Assembly: GCF_901709675.1 (NCBI RefSeq)
Contig: NC_051090.1
Location: 3,097,342 to 3,161,341, forward strand
Reading direction: 5' to 3'
From: Syngnathus acus
Taxonomy: Eukaryota; Chordata; Actinopteri; Syngnathiformes; Syngnathidae
DNA: 64,000 nucleotides
Shown: in pieces, positions 31,341 through 42,000 of the stretch
How the letters are laid out: every line of letters starts with the position of its first letter
Numbering within the stretch: the stretch's first letter is position 1
Program-made: the position numbers and the translations under genes
Notes under the pieces: generated by a model
Told to the model about the DNA's origin: nothing
The model's database searches: none
Seen by the model: only the letters and a program-made list of their open reading frames with translations

Positions 31341-32940
31341 GGGCCGCGTTCCAATATGTTTTCCAAGTTACCCTCGTTAAACACACCTGCGTGAAAAGTT
31401 TTAGCCACTTTCACGTTCTGCAGGGGCTAAAACTTTTCACGCAGCTGCGCTTAACGAGGGAATCACACGGACACTCCATTAGGTACACCGCCATTTTCAA
31501 GTGTACCTAATAACAGGCCACTTTATTAGGGAAATATCATGGTCAAAGGTCACAGGTGTCAAGCTCTGGTCCTCGGGGCCGCGTTCCAATATGTTTTCCA
31601 AGTTACCCTCGTTAAGCGCACCTGCGTGAAAAGTTTTAGCCACTTTCACGTTCTGCAGGAGCTAAAACTTTTCACGCAGGTGCACTTAACGAGGTAATCA
31701 CACGGACACTCCATTAGGTACACCGCCATTTTCAAGTGTACCTAATAACAGGCCACTTTATTAGGGAAATATCATGGTCAAAGGTCACAGGTGTCAAGCT
31801 CTGGTCCTCGGGGCCGCGTTCCAATATGTTTTCCAAGTTACCCTCGTTAAACACACCTGCGTGAAAAGTTTTAGCCACTTTCACGTTCTGCAGGAGCTAA
31901 AACTTTTCACGCAGGTGCACTTAACGAGGTAATCACACGGACACTCCATTAGGTACACCGCCATTTTCAAGTGTACCTAATAACAGGCCACTTTATTAGG
32001 GAAATATCATGGTCAAAGGTCACAGGTGACAAGCTCTAGTCCTCGGGGCCGCGTTCCAATATGTTTTCCAAGTTACCCTCGTTAAACACACCTGCGTGAA
32101 AAGTTTTAGCCACTTTCACGTTCTGCAGGAGCTAAAACTTTTCACGCAGGTGCACTTAACGAGGTAATCACACGGACACTCCATTAGGTACATCGCCATT
32201 TTCAAGTGTACCTAATAACAGGCCACTTTATTAGGGAAATATCATGGTCAAAGGTCACAGGTGTCAAGCTCTAGTCCTCGGGGCCGCGTTCCAATATGTT
32301 TTCCAAGTTACCCTCGTTAAACACACCTGCGTGAAAAGTTTTAGCCACTTTCACGTTCTGCAGGGGCTAAAACTTTTCACGCAGGTGCACTTAACGAGGT
32401 AATCACACGGACACTCCATTAGGTACACCGCCATTTTCAAGTGTACCTAATAACAGGCCACTTTATTAGGGAAATATCATGGTCAAAGGTCTCAGGTGTC
32501 AAGCTCTGGTCCTTGGGGCCGCGTTCCAATATGTTTTCCAAGTTACCCTCGTTAAACACACCTGCGTGAAAAGTTTTAGCCACTTTCACGTTCTACAGGA
32601 GCTAAAACTTTTCACGCAGGTGCACTTAACGAGGTAATCACACGGACACTCCATTAGGTACACCGCCATTTTCAAGTGTACCTAATAACAGGCCACTTTA
32701 TTAGGGAAATATCATGGTCAAAGGTCACAGGTGTCAAGCTCTAGTCCTCGGGGCCGCGTTCCAATATGTTTTCCAAGTTACCCTCGTTAAACACACCTGC
32801 GTGAAAAGTTTTAGCCACTTTCACGTTCTGCAGGAGCTAAAACTTTTCACGCAGGTGCACTTAACGAGGTAATCACACGGACACTCCATTAGGTACACCG
32901 CCATTTTCAAGTGTACCTAATAACAGGCCACTTTATTAGG
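31341..32940 (+). repeat. Seven tandem 235-bp units, each with a 20-bp hairpin
   Basis: The landmark GGGCCGCGTTCC begins at 31341, 31576, 31811, 32046, 32281, 32516 and 32751, exactly 235 bp apart. Each unit carries CCTGCGTGAAAAGTTTTAGC and, after a 20-base spacer, its reverse complement. It also carries TTAGGTACAC with its inverse after 12 bases. Units differ at only a few positions, so the array is young or homogenised. Confidence 0.93.
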
Positions 32941-33250
32941 GTGCATTAACAAGGGAATCTTGAAAAACATGTTGGAATGCGGCCCCGAGGACCAGAGCTT
33001 GACACCTGTGACCTTTGACCATGATATTTCCCTAATAAAGTGGCCTGTTATTAGGTACACTTGACAATGGCGGTGTACCTAATGGAGTGTCCGTGTGCTT
33101 CCCTCGTTAAGTGCACCTGCGTGAAAAGTTTTAGCTCCTGAGAACGTGAAAATTAGCTAAATCTTTTCACGCAGGTGTGTTTAACGGGGGAACTTGGAAA
33201 ACATATTGGAACGCGGCCCCTCGAGGACTGGAGGTCGACACCCCTGGTTT
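32941..33250 (-). repeat. Inverted, more diverged copy of the 235-bp unit
   Basis: This segment reads as the reverse complement of the tandem unit, including the TTTCCCTAATAAAGTGGCC and hairpin parts, ending with the complement of the junction found at 31307-31345. It completes the symmetry of the foldback element and shows more substitutions than the tandem copies. Confidence 0.8.
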
Positions 33251-33835
33251 AAGTGAAAAGTGCCACACCCGCCCTCACCCCCACTTTCTGATTGGCTATT
33301 TCATCTGTGACGTCACTCGGACACCCCATTAGGAACACCGCCATTTTTAGGTGTACCTAATCACAGGCCACTTCATTAGGGAAAAATCATGGCCAAAGCT
33401 TAACAAAGTGAAAAGTGCCACACCCGCCCTCACCCCCACTTTCTGATTGGCTGTTTGATCTGTGACGTCACACGGACACCCCATTAGGTACGCCGCCATT
33501 TTTAGGTGTACCTTTATCACAGGCCACTTCATTAGGGAAAAATCATGGCCAAAGCTTAACTGAAAGTGAAAAGTGCCACACCCGCCCTCACCCCCACTTT
33601 CTGATTGGCTGTTTGATCTGTGACGTCACACGAACACTCCTTTAGGTACGCCGCCATTTTAAGGTGTACCTAATAACAGGCCACTTCATTAGGGAAAAAA
33701 CATGGCCAAAGCTGAACTGAAAGTGAAAAGTCCCACACCCGCCCTCACCCCCACCTCCTGATTGGCTGGTTGATCTATGACGTCACACGGGCACTCCATT
33801 AGGTACAGCACCATTTTCAAGTGTACCTAATAACT
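33250..33835 (-). repeat. Right arm: four inverted CRE/CCAAT/GC-box modules
   Basis: TGACGTCA palindromes lie at 33308, 33463, 33621 and 33778 (155, 158, 157 bp apart), with CCGCCC and TGATTGGCT in mirrored order. These are inverted copies of the left-arm modules. Confidence 0.85.
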
Positions 33836-34130
33836 TTATGCATTTTTTGTACGTGTCAAGAATGTGTATTTGACTACTTGCTCTTTATTTTGAGGGACAC
33901 CAACACATATTACAGAACGTAAAACACATACATATTGTCATATAAAGCAGTGAACCAAATGTCAGTTTTGTTTTCATGCTGAAAAAAATAAAAACAAGGA
34001 ATAAAACACCAGACAAGTTTTAACAGGTTTTAATGTTTATTAAAATAATAATAATAATACAAGTAAATTTCAAACCAGCACTCTAATCTGAAATTGCAGT
34101 AGATGTATTGGACAACAATATTTAACTTGA

Positions 34131-35757
34131 ATGTACGACCTTTGTAATGCTTGTGTGCTTTTGAGTATTTTTGTAACAATACACATCATTGTTTCCCAAC
34201 CTTTATTGTGGCTGTTATTTTGCTTTGGAAGAATGTCACAAAAAGCATTGCCAAGAAAACAATAACTACAGTAAATAATAGTAACAATAACCTTTGTGGC
34301 GCTTGTTCCATGGTGCAGTTTCTTGTTTCAACAGCAGGTAGTACTGCTGCTCCATCAAAAGAAACAAAATAAAATGAGCACGTAAAAAAAAAAAAAAACT
34401 TACTATACAAGGTCATTGAAAGCAAAAAACATTCACGCATTAATCTTATTCTTTGTTTTTATTTAAAGTACACCCGCTATTTTGACTTGTAAATACTCTC
34501 ACACAATACATTCTCAATGTTCTGACCCTATACAATGTATAGTATACATTCTCTTCTAGTTTGAAACCCTAATCCCAATTTGGAACCCTATTCTCCTCCT
34601 CCTCCTCATCATCATGTCTTGAGGCAGCGCTCTCCTTGCATAACATGACTGAAAGTGCTTTCTCCACCAATCCCATGACTTGTCCAAGCAAGAAAAACAG
34701 CACTCTGTTGCACGCTTAACTCTTTAAGACATCCTTTAAAAAAAAAAATAATGTTGCTCATTTTTACATACCATAGCACTCCTGTACATATTTACTAAGA
34801 AAATAAAGGCAATTTTCATGACAAGGTCTACATCAATTTGGCACAGAGTGGAAAACCCCCCACAAGAAACATGTATGAAAAGCTAAAAATAACTTCCTGG
34901 GGGTAAAATGGACTCAACGCGATGGCATGAATATTTACCACAAACATCATTTACACCAATAATGCAAGAACAAAGTCTGACGACAAGAAGAATCAAAAGA
35001 AACAATGTTAAGTTTGTAAGAAAACGGAAAGACTTAATCATGCAACAGAAAAACACAACAAAAGGACTTCATCGGTGCAAAAGGTGGATGATCTTCAACT
35101 GTCCGAGTCAACCACAGCCCTGGAAAAGCCTTTTGGATGAAGAAAGTCAAGTCAGCGAGTGGAAGCCGAGATGCGATTTTTTTCAAGTACGGGTTCTACA
35201 ACCAAATATTAAATGCTCTTCACTGTGTGATACTTGAGTTCAACAGAAATTTAAAAGCCTTAGTTTCCACCAGATGTGGTATTTTATGTTTATTGATTAG
35301 CAAAAAAATAGTGTTCAAATGAGCAAAAACACATTTAAAATTGAAAAGAAAACAAAACGACAGTAAGGAAGCCCACTTACGTCAGACTGCTGAAACTGGA
35401 ACAATGGGTGTCTGCGCTAAGCACCGCAAAAATGCAAAAAAAAAAAAAAATCTATAGTGCTGCAGTTAGTGCTAATAGTAATAAATAAGTTCAATAAATA
35501 CAAGAGAAAGACTCCATCTACAGAATATGTCGTAAATGTGCTGTGCCGGCTGATCCCGTTGGTAGGTAGCTTGACAAAATTAACATATCACTTTACAAAA
35601 AATGCATAGGACTAGAGAGGAATGACAACGGGTCACTTCATACGCCAATCTCTCAGTCAAAGAGCAGGGCTAAATTTGCATAAAGTGCGCTCAGATGCAG
35701 GTGAAGTCAGTTCAAAAGTAGGGGAGGGGGGGTGAGGAGACAAGGGGAGGACGCTGA
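34131..35757 (-). other. USP46 3' UTR and spacer
   Basis: The sequence is AT-rich, with no supported gene. Several TTTATT hexamers (AATAAA on the minus strand), for example near 35289-35294, could end the USP46 transcript. A poly(A) run occurs at about 34386-34398. Confidence 0.5.
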
Positions 35758-38700
35758 TCACTCCCTGGACTGGTAGAAGAGGATGTATCCCGACTCAGAG
35801 TTCTTGGAAATGTCTGAGGTAAGTCCGTAAAACTCTTCGATGGCGTGAGCGTCAATTTTCTGCGGGGAGGTTTTGGACCGATGAGATAAACGTAGCGGGC
35901 AGAGCAAAGGGAAAAAAAAGAACGTTACGCACCTCCACGATGTCATCGTCAAACAGCAGCCAGAAGGCATGACTCTTCACGATGGTGATGTAATGCCCTC
36001 GGTTCGGACCGCTGAACACACACAACACACACGCAAGCGTTCCATTTAAGCAATCGAAGGCGTCCGAGCGATAACGGAGGCGGTCCACCTCACCTGCCGC
36101 AGTGGACCACCACAGCAACCAGGTCATACATGCGGTCCAGGTTGACAGCGTCGCTGGACGTGTTGAAGAGGCGGAGCTCCAGGGGGAAGACTACGCGGTA
36201 CGACAGCTTGGTGTAGCGGTGCAGCTGCTCCATGTACTTGAAGCGCTTCAGGTGTAGCGCCAGAATCATGGGCAGTTTCTTCACGCACATTCTGCAATAC
36301 GCACACATTTGCAGGCGTCAACTTTTTCTTTTAACTCAAGTCCAGTGTTTGGCGGCGGTGCATTCACTGACCGTTTCTGCGCCTCCTGCTTGCTGCAGCA
36401 CATCTCACAGTAGTACTTGTATTCACTGCACAGCGTCTCCGTGTTGCTGAAGTCCCTGCAAAGTGGGTGGGGGGATTGTCAATCTGACTTACTTTGGGTC
36501 ATTTCTAAAAGCAAAACTACCTGAGGCAGTGCGTGATCGACGTGTTCTGCTCCACGTCCACGGAAAGGTCGAGGAAATCCTCATCTTTGCTGCTCACCTG
36601 GCAAAGACATCGAGAGAAGCTTAAAACCGAGGTGGGCAAATTTTGGATTCCAGGGCACCTCACTTTCTTAAATATATTTATTGTCTTCTAACAATATTTC
36701 TTCATCCAGCAGTTCCTGAATCCAAATGTGGTGGCCACTCACCGTCTCGCAGTTGAGGCAGCGCGTCTCGTTAGTCAGCGTGCCTTGGAAGATGTCGTGC
36801 ACCCAGGTGGGCTCGGTCTTGTTCTCGGTCGTCGTTGTCTCGGCCTCGACGGGGGGGCCGTGGTTCTTCAGGCGACCGTTCTGCTTCTCCTGCTTCTTCT
36901 CCTCCTGCAGGATGTCAGCCACCGTGTTCAGCAGGTAGTTGAGGAACTCGTGGGCGTCCTGCTGCATATAATTGTCGAAGAGGTCTGCAGAAAAATCCCG
37001 ATTACAAAGCAAAATGCTTTTCAGATGTGCACGTATACGAAGACGAGGCGGTCTCCTCACCGTTCTCCTTGCGCAGGCGCGAGATGAACTTCTTGGGTGG
37101 GATGACGCCCACTTTCTTCTTCTGCGTGGTGATGGAGTGGAAGAGGTCAGCCAGGCAGGTGAGCAGGTTCTCCTTCTTCTTCTGCTGGGCCTTGTAGGCC
37201 AGCACGTTCTCGCGAAAGGGCCGGCAGAAGTAGAGCGCCTGCAGCACCGAGTTGCAGTAGCACGTGTTGCCAAACTGCCGGGAAGGAATCCAAAGAACGA
37301 CGACAGCACTTTAGATGCTCCTCTTAGAGTCATTATGTTCCGGAACAGCAAGATCAGCCCTAGCAGCGATCCAAATTGTCTATGTCTCAACTCTTCAAGT
37401 CATATTTAATTGCACCACCTCTGACAGATCATGAGTCACTGATCAAGACAAGTCAAACAAAACACAATGACTGCAGCAACACTTGTCTTATACTGCCCTC
37501 TGGTGGCCACGACACTCACATCAGAAGCGGCTTAATAGCCATTGAATTATCATGACAGACAAAGCATTTATTTCTTTATATCACTGCTACTTACGGTATG
37601 TTTTATGAATTGGAATACTTTAGAGTACTCTTAAAAATATTTCGTTTGTTTGTTGTTTTGAGGGAATTGCTTCATGGCATTTCCAATCATTTCAACGGGG
37701 AAAGATGTTTTTTCTTGCTTTGAGTTACAAAATGTGGTCATGGAACAAATTGAACTCACATCTTAAGGCACCAGCATATTTGTGTTGATGCTTACATTGA
37801 CCAGACCAAAGTAGTGCTCATTGATGGGGAACTGCTCGGGGCCGATGTCTTTCTCCAGAGCCGAGGCATTGGTGCCCTGCAAAGCAGAGAGACAACAAGC
37901 AAAAGGAGTAAGCTTTTGTCTTGGCGGAGGTCCCGCTCAAAGTTTTTTCCCACACTGCTGTCTGTTGGGCAGCCGAAAACAGATCCGGTCTAAATTGTCT
38001 AGGTGTGTTTTACAGATGATTGCCGGGCCCGAGCGCTTATCTCGGCGCCGAGTCGGCATCTTCCCAAGCTCAAAGCGAGGCTTTGTCGTGACGACGCAGG
38101 CGACAATTTAGCCGGCGGGCGCCCTTGACGGCCAATGATGGTCGGTTCCGAGCGTCAAAACAAAGATGTTGAATGGCGCTTTGTGCCAGCGATCCAAGAA
38201 GTCATGGCATTAGGGGACTTTCATGTCAATCACTGTTTCGGGATTCATTGTTTGCTTTTCTATCAACTGCAAGAGCTTTGAGCTTCCAGTCAAGATGGAG
38301 CCTGATCGACAACTAATGGACAGACAGTACCATTCAGGATTTGGGCAAATGAATACATAAAATAGTGTCTGATGCTACGGTTTTGAATTTTATTCCCAAT
38401 GAATACCAAAAACAACAACAAAAATCCCTATATTTGTTAAACTCTAGTTTCTTCCTTGGGGTCTTCTGGGTGAATGACATGGACATTCCATTCCACCCCG
38501 AAAATCAAGTACAACCCCCCCTGTCCATTTTAATATTCCACCAACATTTCTTCAATCATTCATTATATTTTTCAGCGTTTTGCTTTACAACAGGAAAATT
38601 CCTTCACCCTAAAATTAAGAACCCAGAAAATGGTATGGTCCAGAAATCTTACGTCATTAGATCACAGTGACGTCATGATGGGTTTACCGTACGGAGGAAG

Positions 38701-39006
38701 CGTGAGTCCCTGAACGCGACATAAACACAGATGACTGTTCAGTGATACGCCTTTCTCTCGGTCTGTGGTGTAAACTTAACACACCCACAAGGCGCTAACA
38801 CATAAATCACACTATTATCGACACGGCAATAGCTATTATACATATTTAATGGTGCCCTGCCAGCTCCCTGAGTGTCAACTTTCGGCCACCGCACACCACA
38901 AGCCCTCGCTCGGTTCAAGACGGAAGCTACTCCGCCTTGCACCACAAACAACCGAGCACTTTGTACTCACCATATTACAAATGGAGGCGATGTTTCTGAC
39001 AGTCAT
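35758..39006 (-). CDS. usp46: USP46 deubiquitinase
   Basis: USP46 is a ubiquitin-specific cysteine protease that works with WDR48/UAF1 and WDR20; reported roles include GABA and glutamate receptor signalling. Exons on the minus strand are 39006-38971, 37876-37796, 37274-37061, 36984-36743, 36597-36521, 36455-36372, 36291-36094, 36011-35933 and 35859-35758, giving 370 residues (human 366). The N-terminus is [12 protein letters not shown]. Catalytic Cys is C44 in [13 protein letters not shown] and His is H317 in [11 protein letters not shown]. The zinc-binding pairs are C186/C189 (CLNC) and C233/C236 (YCEMC). The C-terminus is [20 protein letters not shown] then FYQSRE. The extra residues fall in the variable segment after [10 protein letters not shown]. 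Intron 1 is 1.1 kb. Confidence 0.97.
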
Positions 39007-42000
39007 TTAGTTCACAGTGTCCCCCTGGCCGCCATCTTCAGGAAATAAACATGACTGACGGAGCAAACAAGGCCACACACACTGCAAGAAGCCCCGGGCG
39101 GCGTCGCAACGCAGACCCGCGGCACCATACGGGCAGCGAAGACCACCGAGAGAGTGGAGAGGAACTTAGAGACGAAGCGGCTCCATCGTCAGAAGACATG
39201 AAAAACAAGCATAATGGTGTAGTTTGGAGAGGGAGGTTGTTAGCAAACAAACAGGGCAATGCTTCCGTGGGGACGTCATGTAGCCCCACCCACCTGCCGC
39301 CAAACCTAATGATTGGTTCGGAGGTAAGTATTTGATTGAAAGAGAGCTACAGCCAATCACAGGGGACATGGCTGAGCTGCAACCAATCATTAGCCCCGAC
39401 GTGATTTTTCGAAATGGGTACAATATTTGCTTATATTTTGTTGTTTACATTTTTAACCGTCCCATTTCAAATACAAATTAGGCTGAAAATTAAATAAAAA
39501 ATGTTTTTGTGCAATTATCGTTATTTTTACTTCATACTATTTTCTTGTGTTCTAAACTCCCAGGCAGACAACTCCTATGTAAAACTCACCTAAAATAAAT
39601 GATCTGCAGATTCTACAATTTCAGTGAATTTGTGAAAAGTTTTCTTGGACTTGTGTGAATTTATTTTTCAAATTTAGCTTCTTAACTGCTTCAAATGGGT
39701 GGGTGGTTGGTTTTTATAGAATTCTCTCTGTAGGGGTTCTCCCACCCTCAGAATGCACCATCCTGCTTTGTGCTTTCATAACAACCAGTCCGCAATTATC
39801 TCCTTAGCATTTAAATGTGGAGCCCCCAAAATAAAGGAAAACAACAAATAATTGGGATGAAAGGCACTTCAAAAGGGAAAGGGCAGCGGAGGATGGGGAG
39901 GGCATCATGTTTGGTATGCACCTTGGTTTGCTTACATTATGTCAGCCTGTAATTGATGAGGAAACAATTGCAACTGGTGGCCTTTCAATACAAAACGTTC
40001 CACAGACTTGTTTTGCTATTTCCGTCCCTGTGTGGATGGACTGTATTAATTTGTCTGAGTCACACCGCTTTTTTTTTTTTTTGTTTAACTTTGCCCTAGC
40101 TCTGTGTGTGCTTGCTTGCGGCTGATGAACACTCAGCAACATCCATGAAACCAAAATAGGCCCGGAAACCTCTCCGCTGATGGAGATAAAATCTGCACTA
40201 TCTTCCTTTTTGGTCTGTGGGTACCTTGGAATTTTGTTTCCACAACAAGTTCATGCCAGGTAGGCGAAGCGTGGTGTCCAGGCAGGATGTTTACACTTTC
40301 ACTGCACATGGAAGACTTTTTCATGCATCATGAGCATGTTTCCTGTAAAAGCCAACGCAAAAACATGAAGCTGTGTCACTGAAATGATATCAAAAGCCCC
40401 AAACCTTTGTGGCTATTTACGTGAAAACTCACGAGCAGCTGCTGTAGGCCACGACACGCCCGGACACTCACACACAGTCATCCGCTCACAAGGCTGATGA
40501 TCTGGAAGTGTTGCAAAAAATATTTATGTTTCATCAGCATGATCAGTGAATGAAAGTGAATATCATTAATTATGAACATAACTAATAGTATTAAAGGTCA
40601 GTTGAGCAAATTTGTTATTTCAGACATGTATCAAATTGGCACTAATCAGTTTACAAGAAGTAGCTCTCGGTGGCCCCTGTAATAGAGGATAGATGAGGAA
40701 TCATTATGACACACGCACACACACATACGCACACACACACACAGATGAGGCCTGGGATGCCTCTTGGCTTTAGTACACAGTGTTCCCAACGGTCTCAATT
40801 GGACATGTCTGAGGCAGAGGCTTCATTAAACAGATCAGCAACAGGGCGTGCTGGCAACACGGCAGATGGACATGCAGAGCTCATCATCACAAAAACACTC
40901 AGTGCAAGCAGAGGGAACACTTAGCGGTATGTTAGGTGTTTGACTGCGGTCAAGCCTCAATTGTTTGCTTCTAATTATTTTTGGATGGGCGGCAAAATGG
41001 CTGTGCGAATGTGAACTAGCTACAGTGTTCTAGCTGTGGATGTAGCCTATCGCCCAAAGTCAGCTGGGACAGCTGAATGAATGAATGAATGAATGAATAC
41101 AAATATGGATTATAACAATAAGATTTATTAACGAGGTTGTTTGCATAACGGCAAGTGACATACTTATTCCGACGACATAATAGCGAGACCATCGGCATTG
41201 TCACGTCGCCAACTCAGCGGCTGTCTCACAAATGCAATTGCTTCAATTTGAGTTAGGCTCGCTGCTAATTGATTGACGTGTGAAGGAGGCATGCATATGG
41301 ATAAAACATTGACCTACTTTATACATAATGGTGTTAATAAAATGGGCACCTTAAAATAAATGAACTATTCTCAACAGCGGTGTCATACTAATGATGATAG
41401 TCACCAGCAGTTAGCATGTTCAAAAAATCTTCAGGCTTCTGCTGGAAAGCCAAAAGAAATGTCAGGAAAGTCCAGTCGAACATATTTGGGTCCATCAGAG
41501 GCACCTGAAAAGATGGAAGGTGTGCATTCACTCCCTTTTAGGATGACATTGAATGTGACCCAGCCTTATCCCCAGTTTTTAGCGGGTGTGCACACTTATG
41601 CAACCGCATTTCGCAATTGTTTGTTAGTATTTCCAAGCTCTAAAACTTATATAAAGATAGGTGGATGAATGAGTAGATTGCTAGATGGATAGTAGTGAGC
41701 AACAAAGACATCAAATAATCAATAACAATTTTCTCCTGGAAGAGATGCGCTCACTCCAACTGCAATTTGTTTTTCCGGCCGAAGAGATACCCGTATTTCC
41801 TTTTAACGATGACACACTCATGGACACTCACGCAGACACACACATGGCAACGCATGCCCTCGCCTGGCCTCATCACAACAAAGCAGACGTTTTTAGGAAG
41901 GGAGCTTGTCGACCCACTTTTTCAGTCCTGGCGGGCGGAACACGTAATGCGACATGTTGCTTTCGGAGTCGTGCCAGAGCACGCTGCTACCTTTCCACAA

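Larger units (their letters stand above)
30236..34130. mobile_element. 3.9-kb foldback (large inverted-repeat) element
   Basis: The left flank 30236-30570 is the diverged reverse complement of 33880-34130; for example AACTTGTCTGGTGTTTTATT at about 30444 matches its complement near 34000-34020. The inner arms 30748-31330 and 33230-33835 are inverted copies of each other, and the centre is a tandem array. The left outer arm carries about 130 bp not present on the right, and 30570-30747 is unpaired. No transposase or other coding frame is present. Best reading is a non-autonomous foldback element or nested MITEs; the family is not identified. Confidence 0.7.

Noticed and set aside
31341-32940. 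Regular direct repeats resembling a CRISPR array
   Set aside because: The repeats are contiguous 235-bp units without unique spacers, in vertebrate DNA with no cas genes.
34908-35237. 109-codon open frame downstream of USP46
   Set aside because: AT- and Lys-rich chance frame opposite the presumed USP46 3' UTR, with no recognisable motif.
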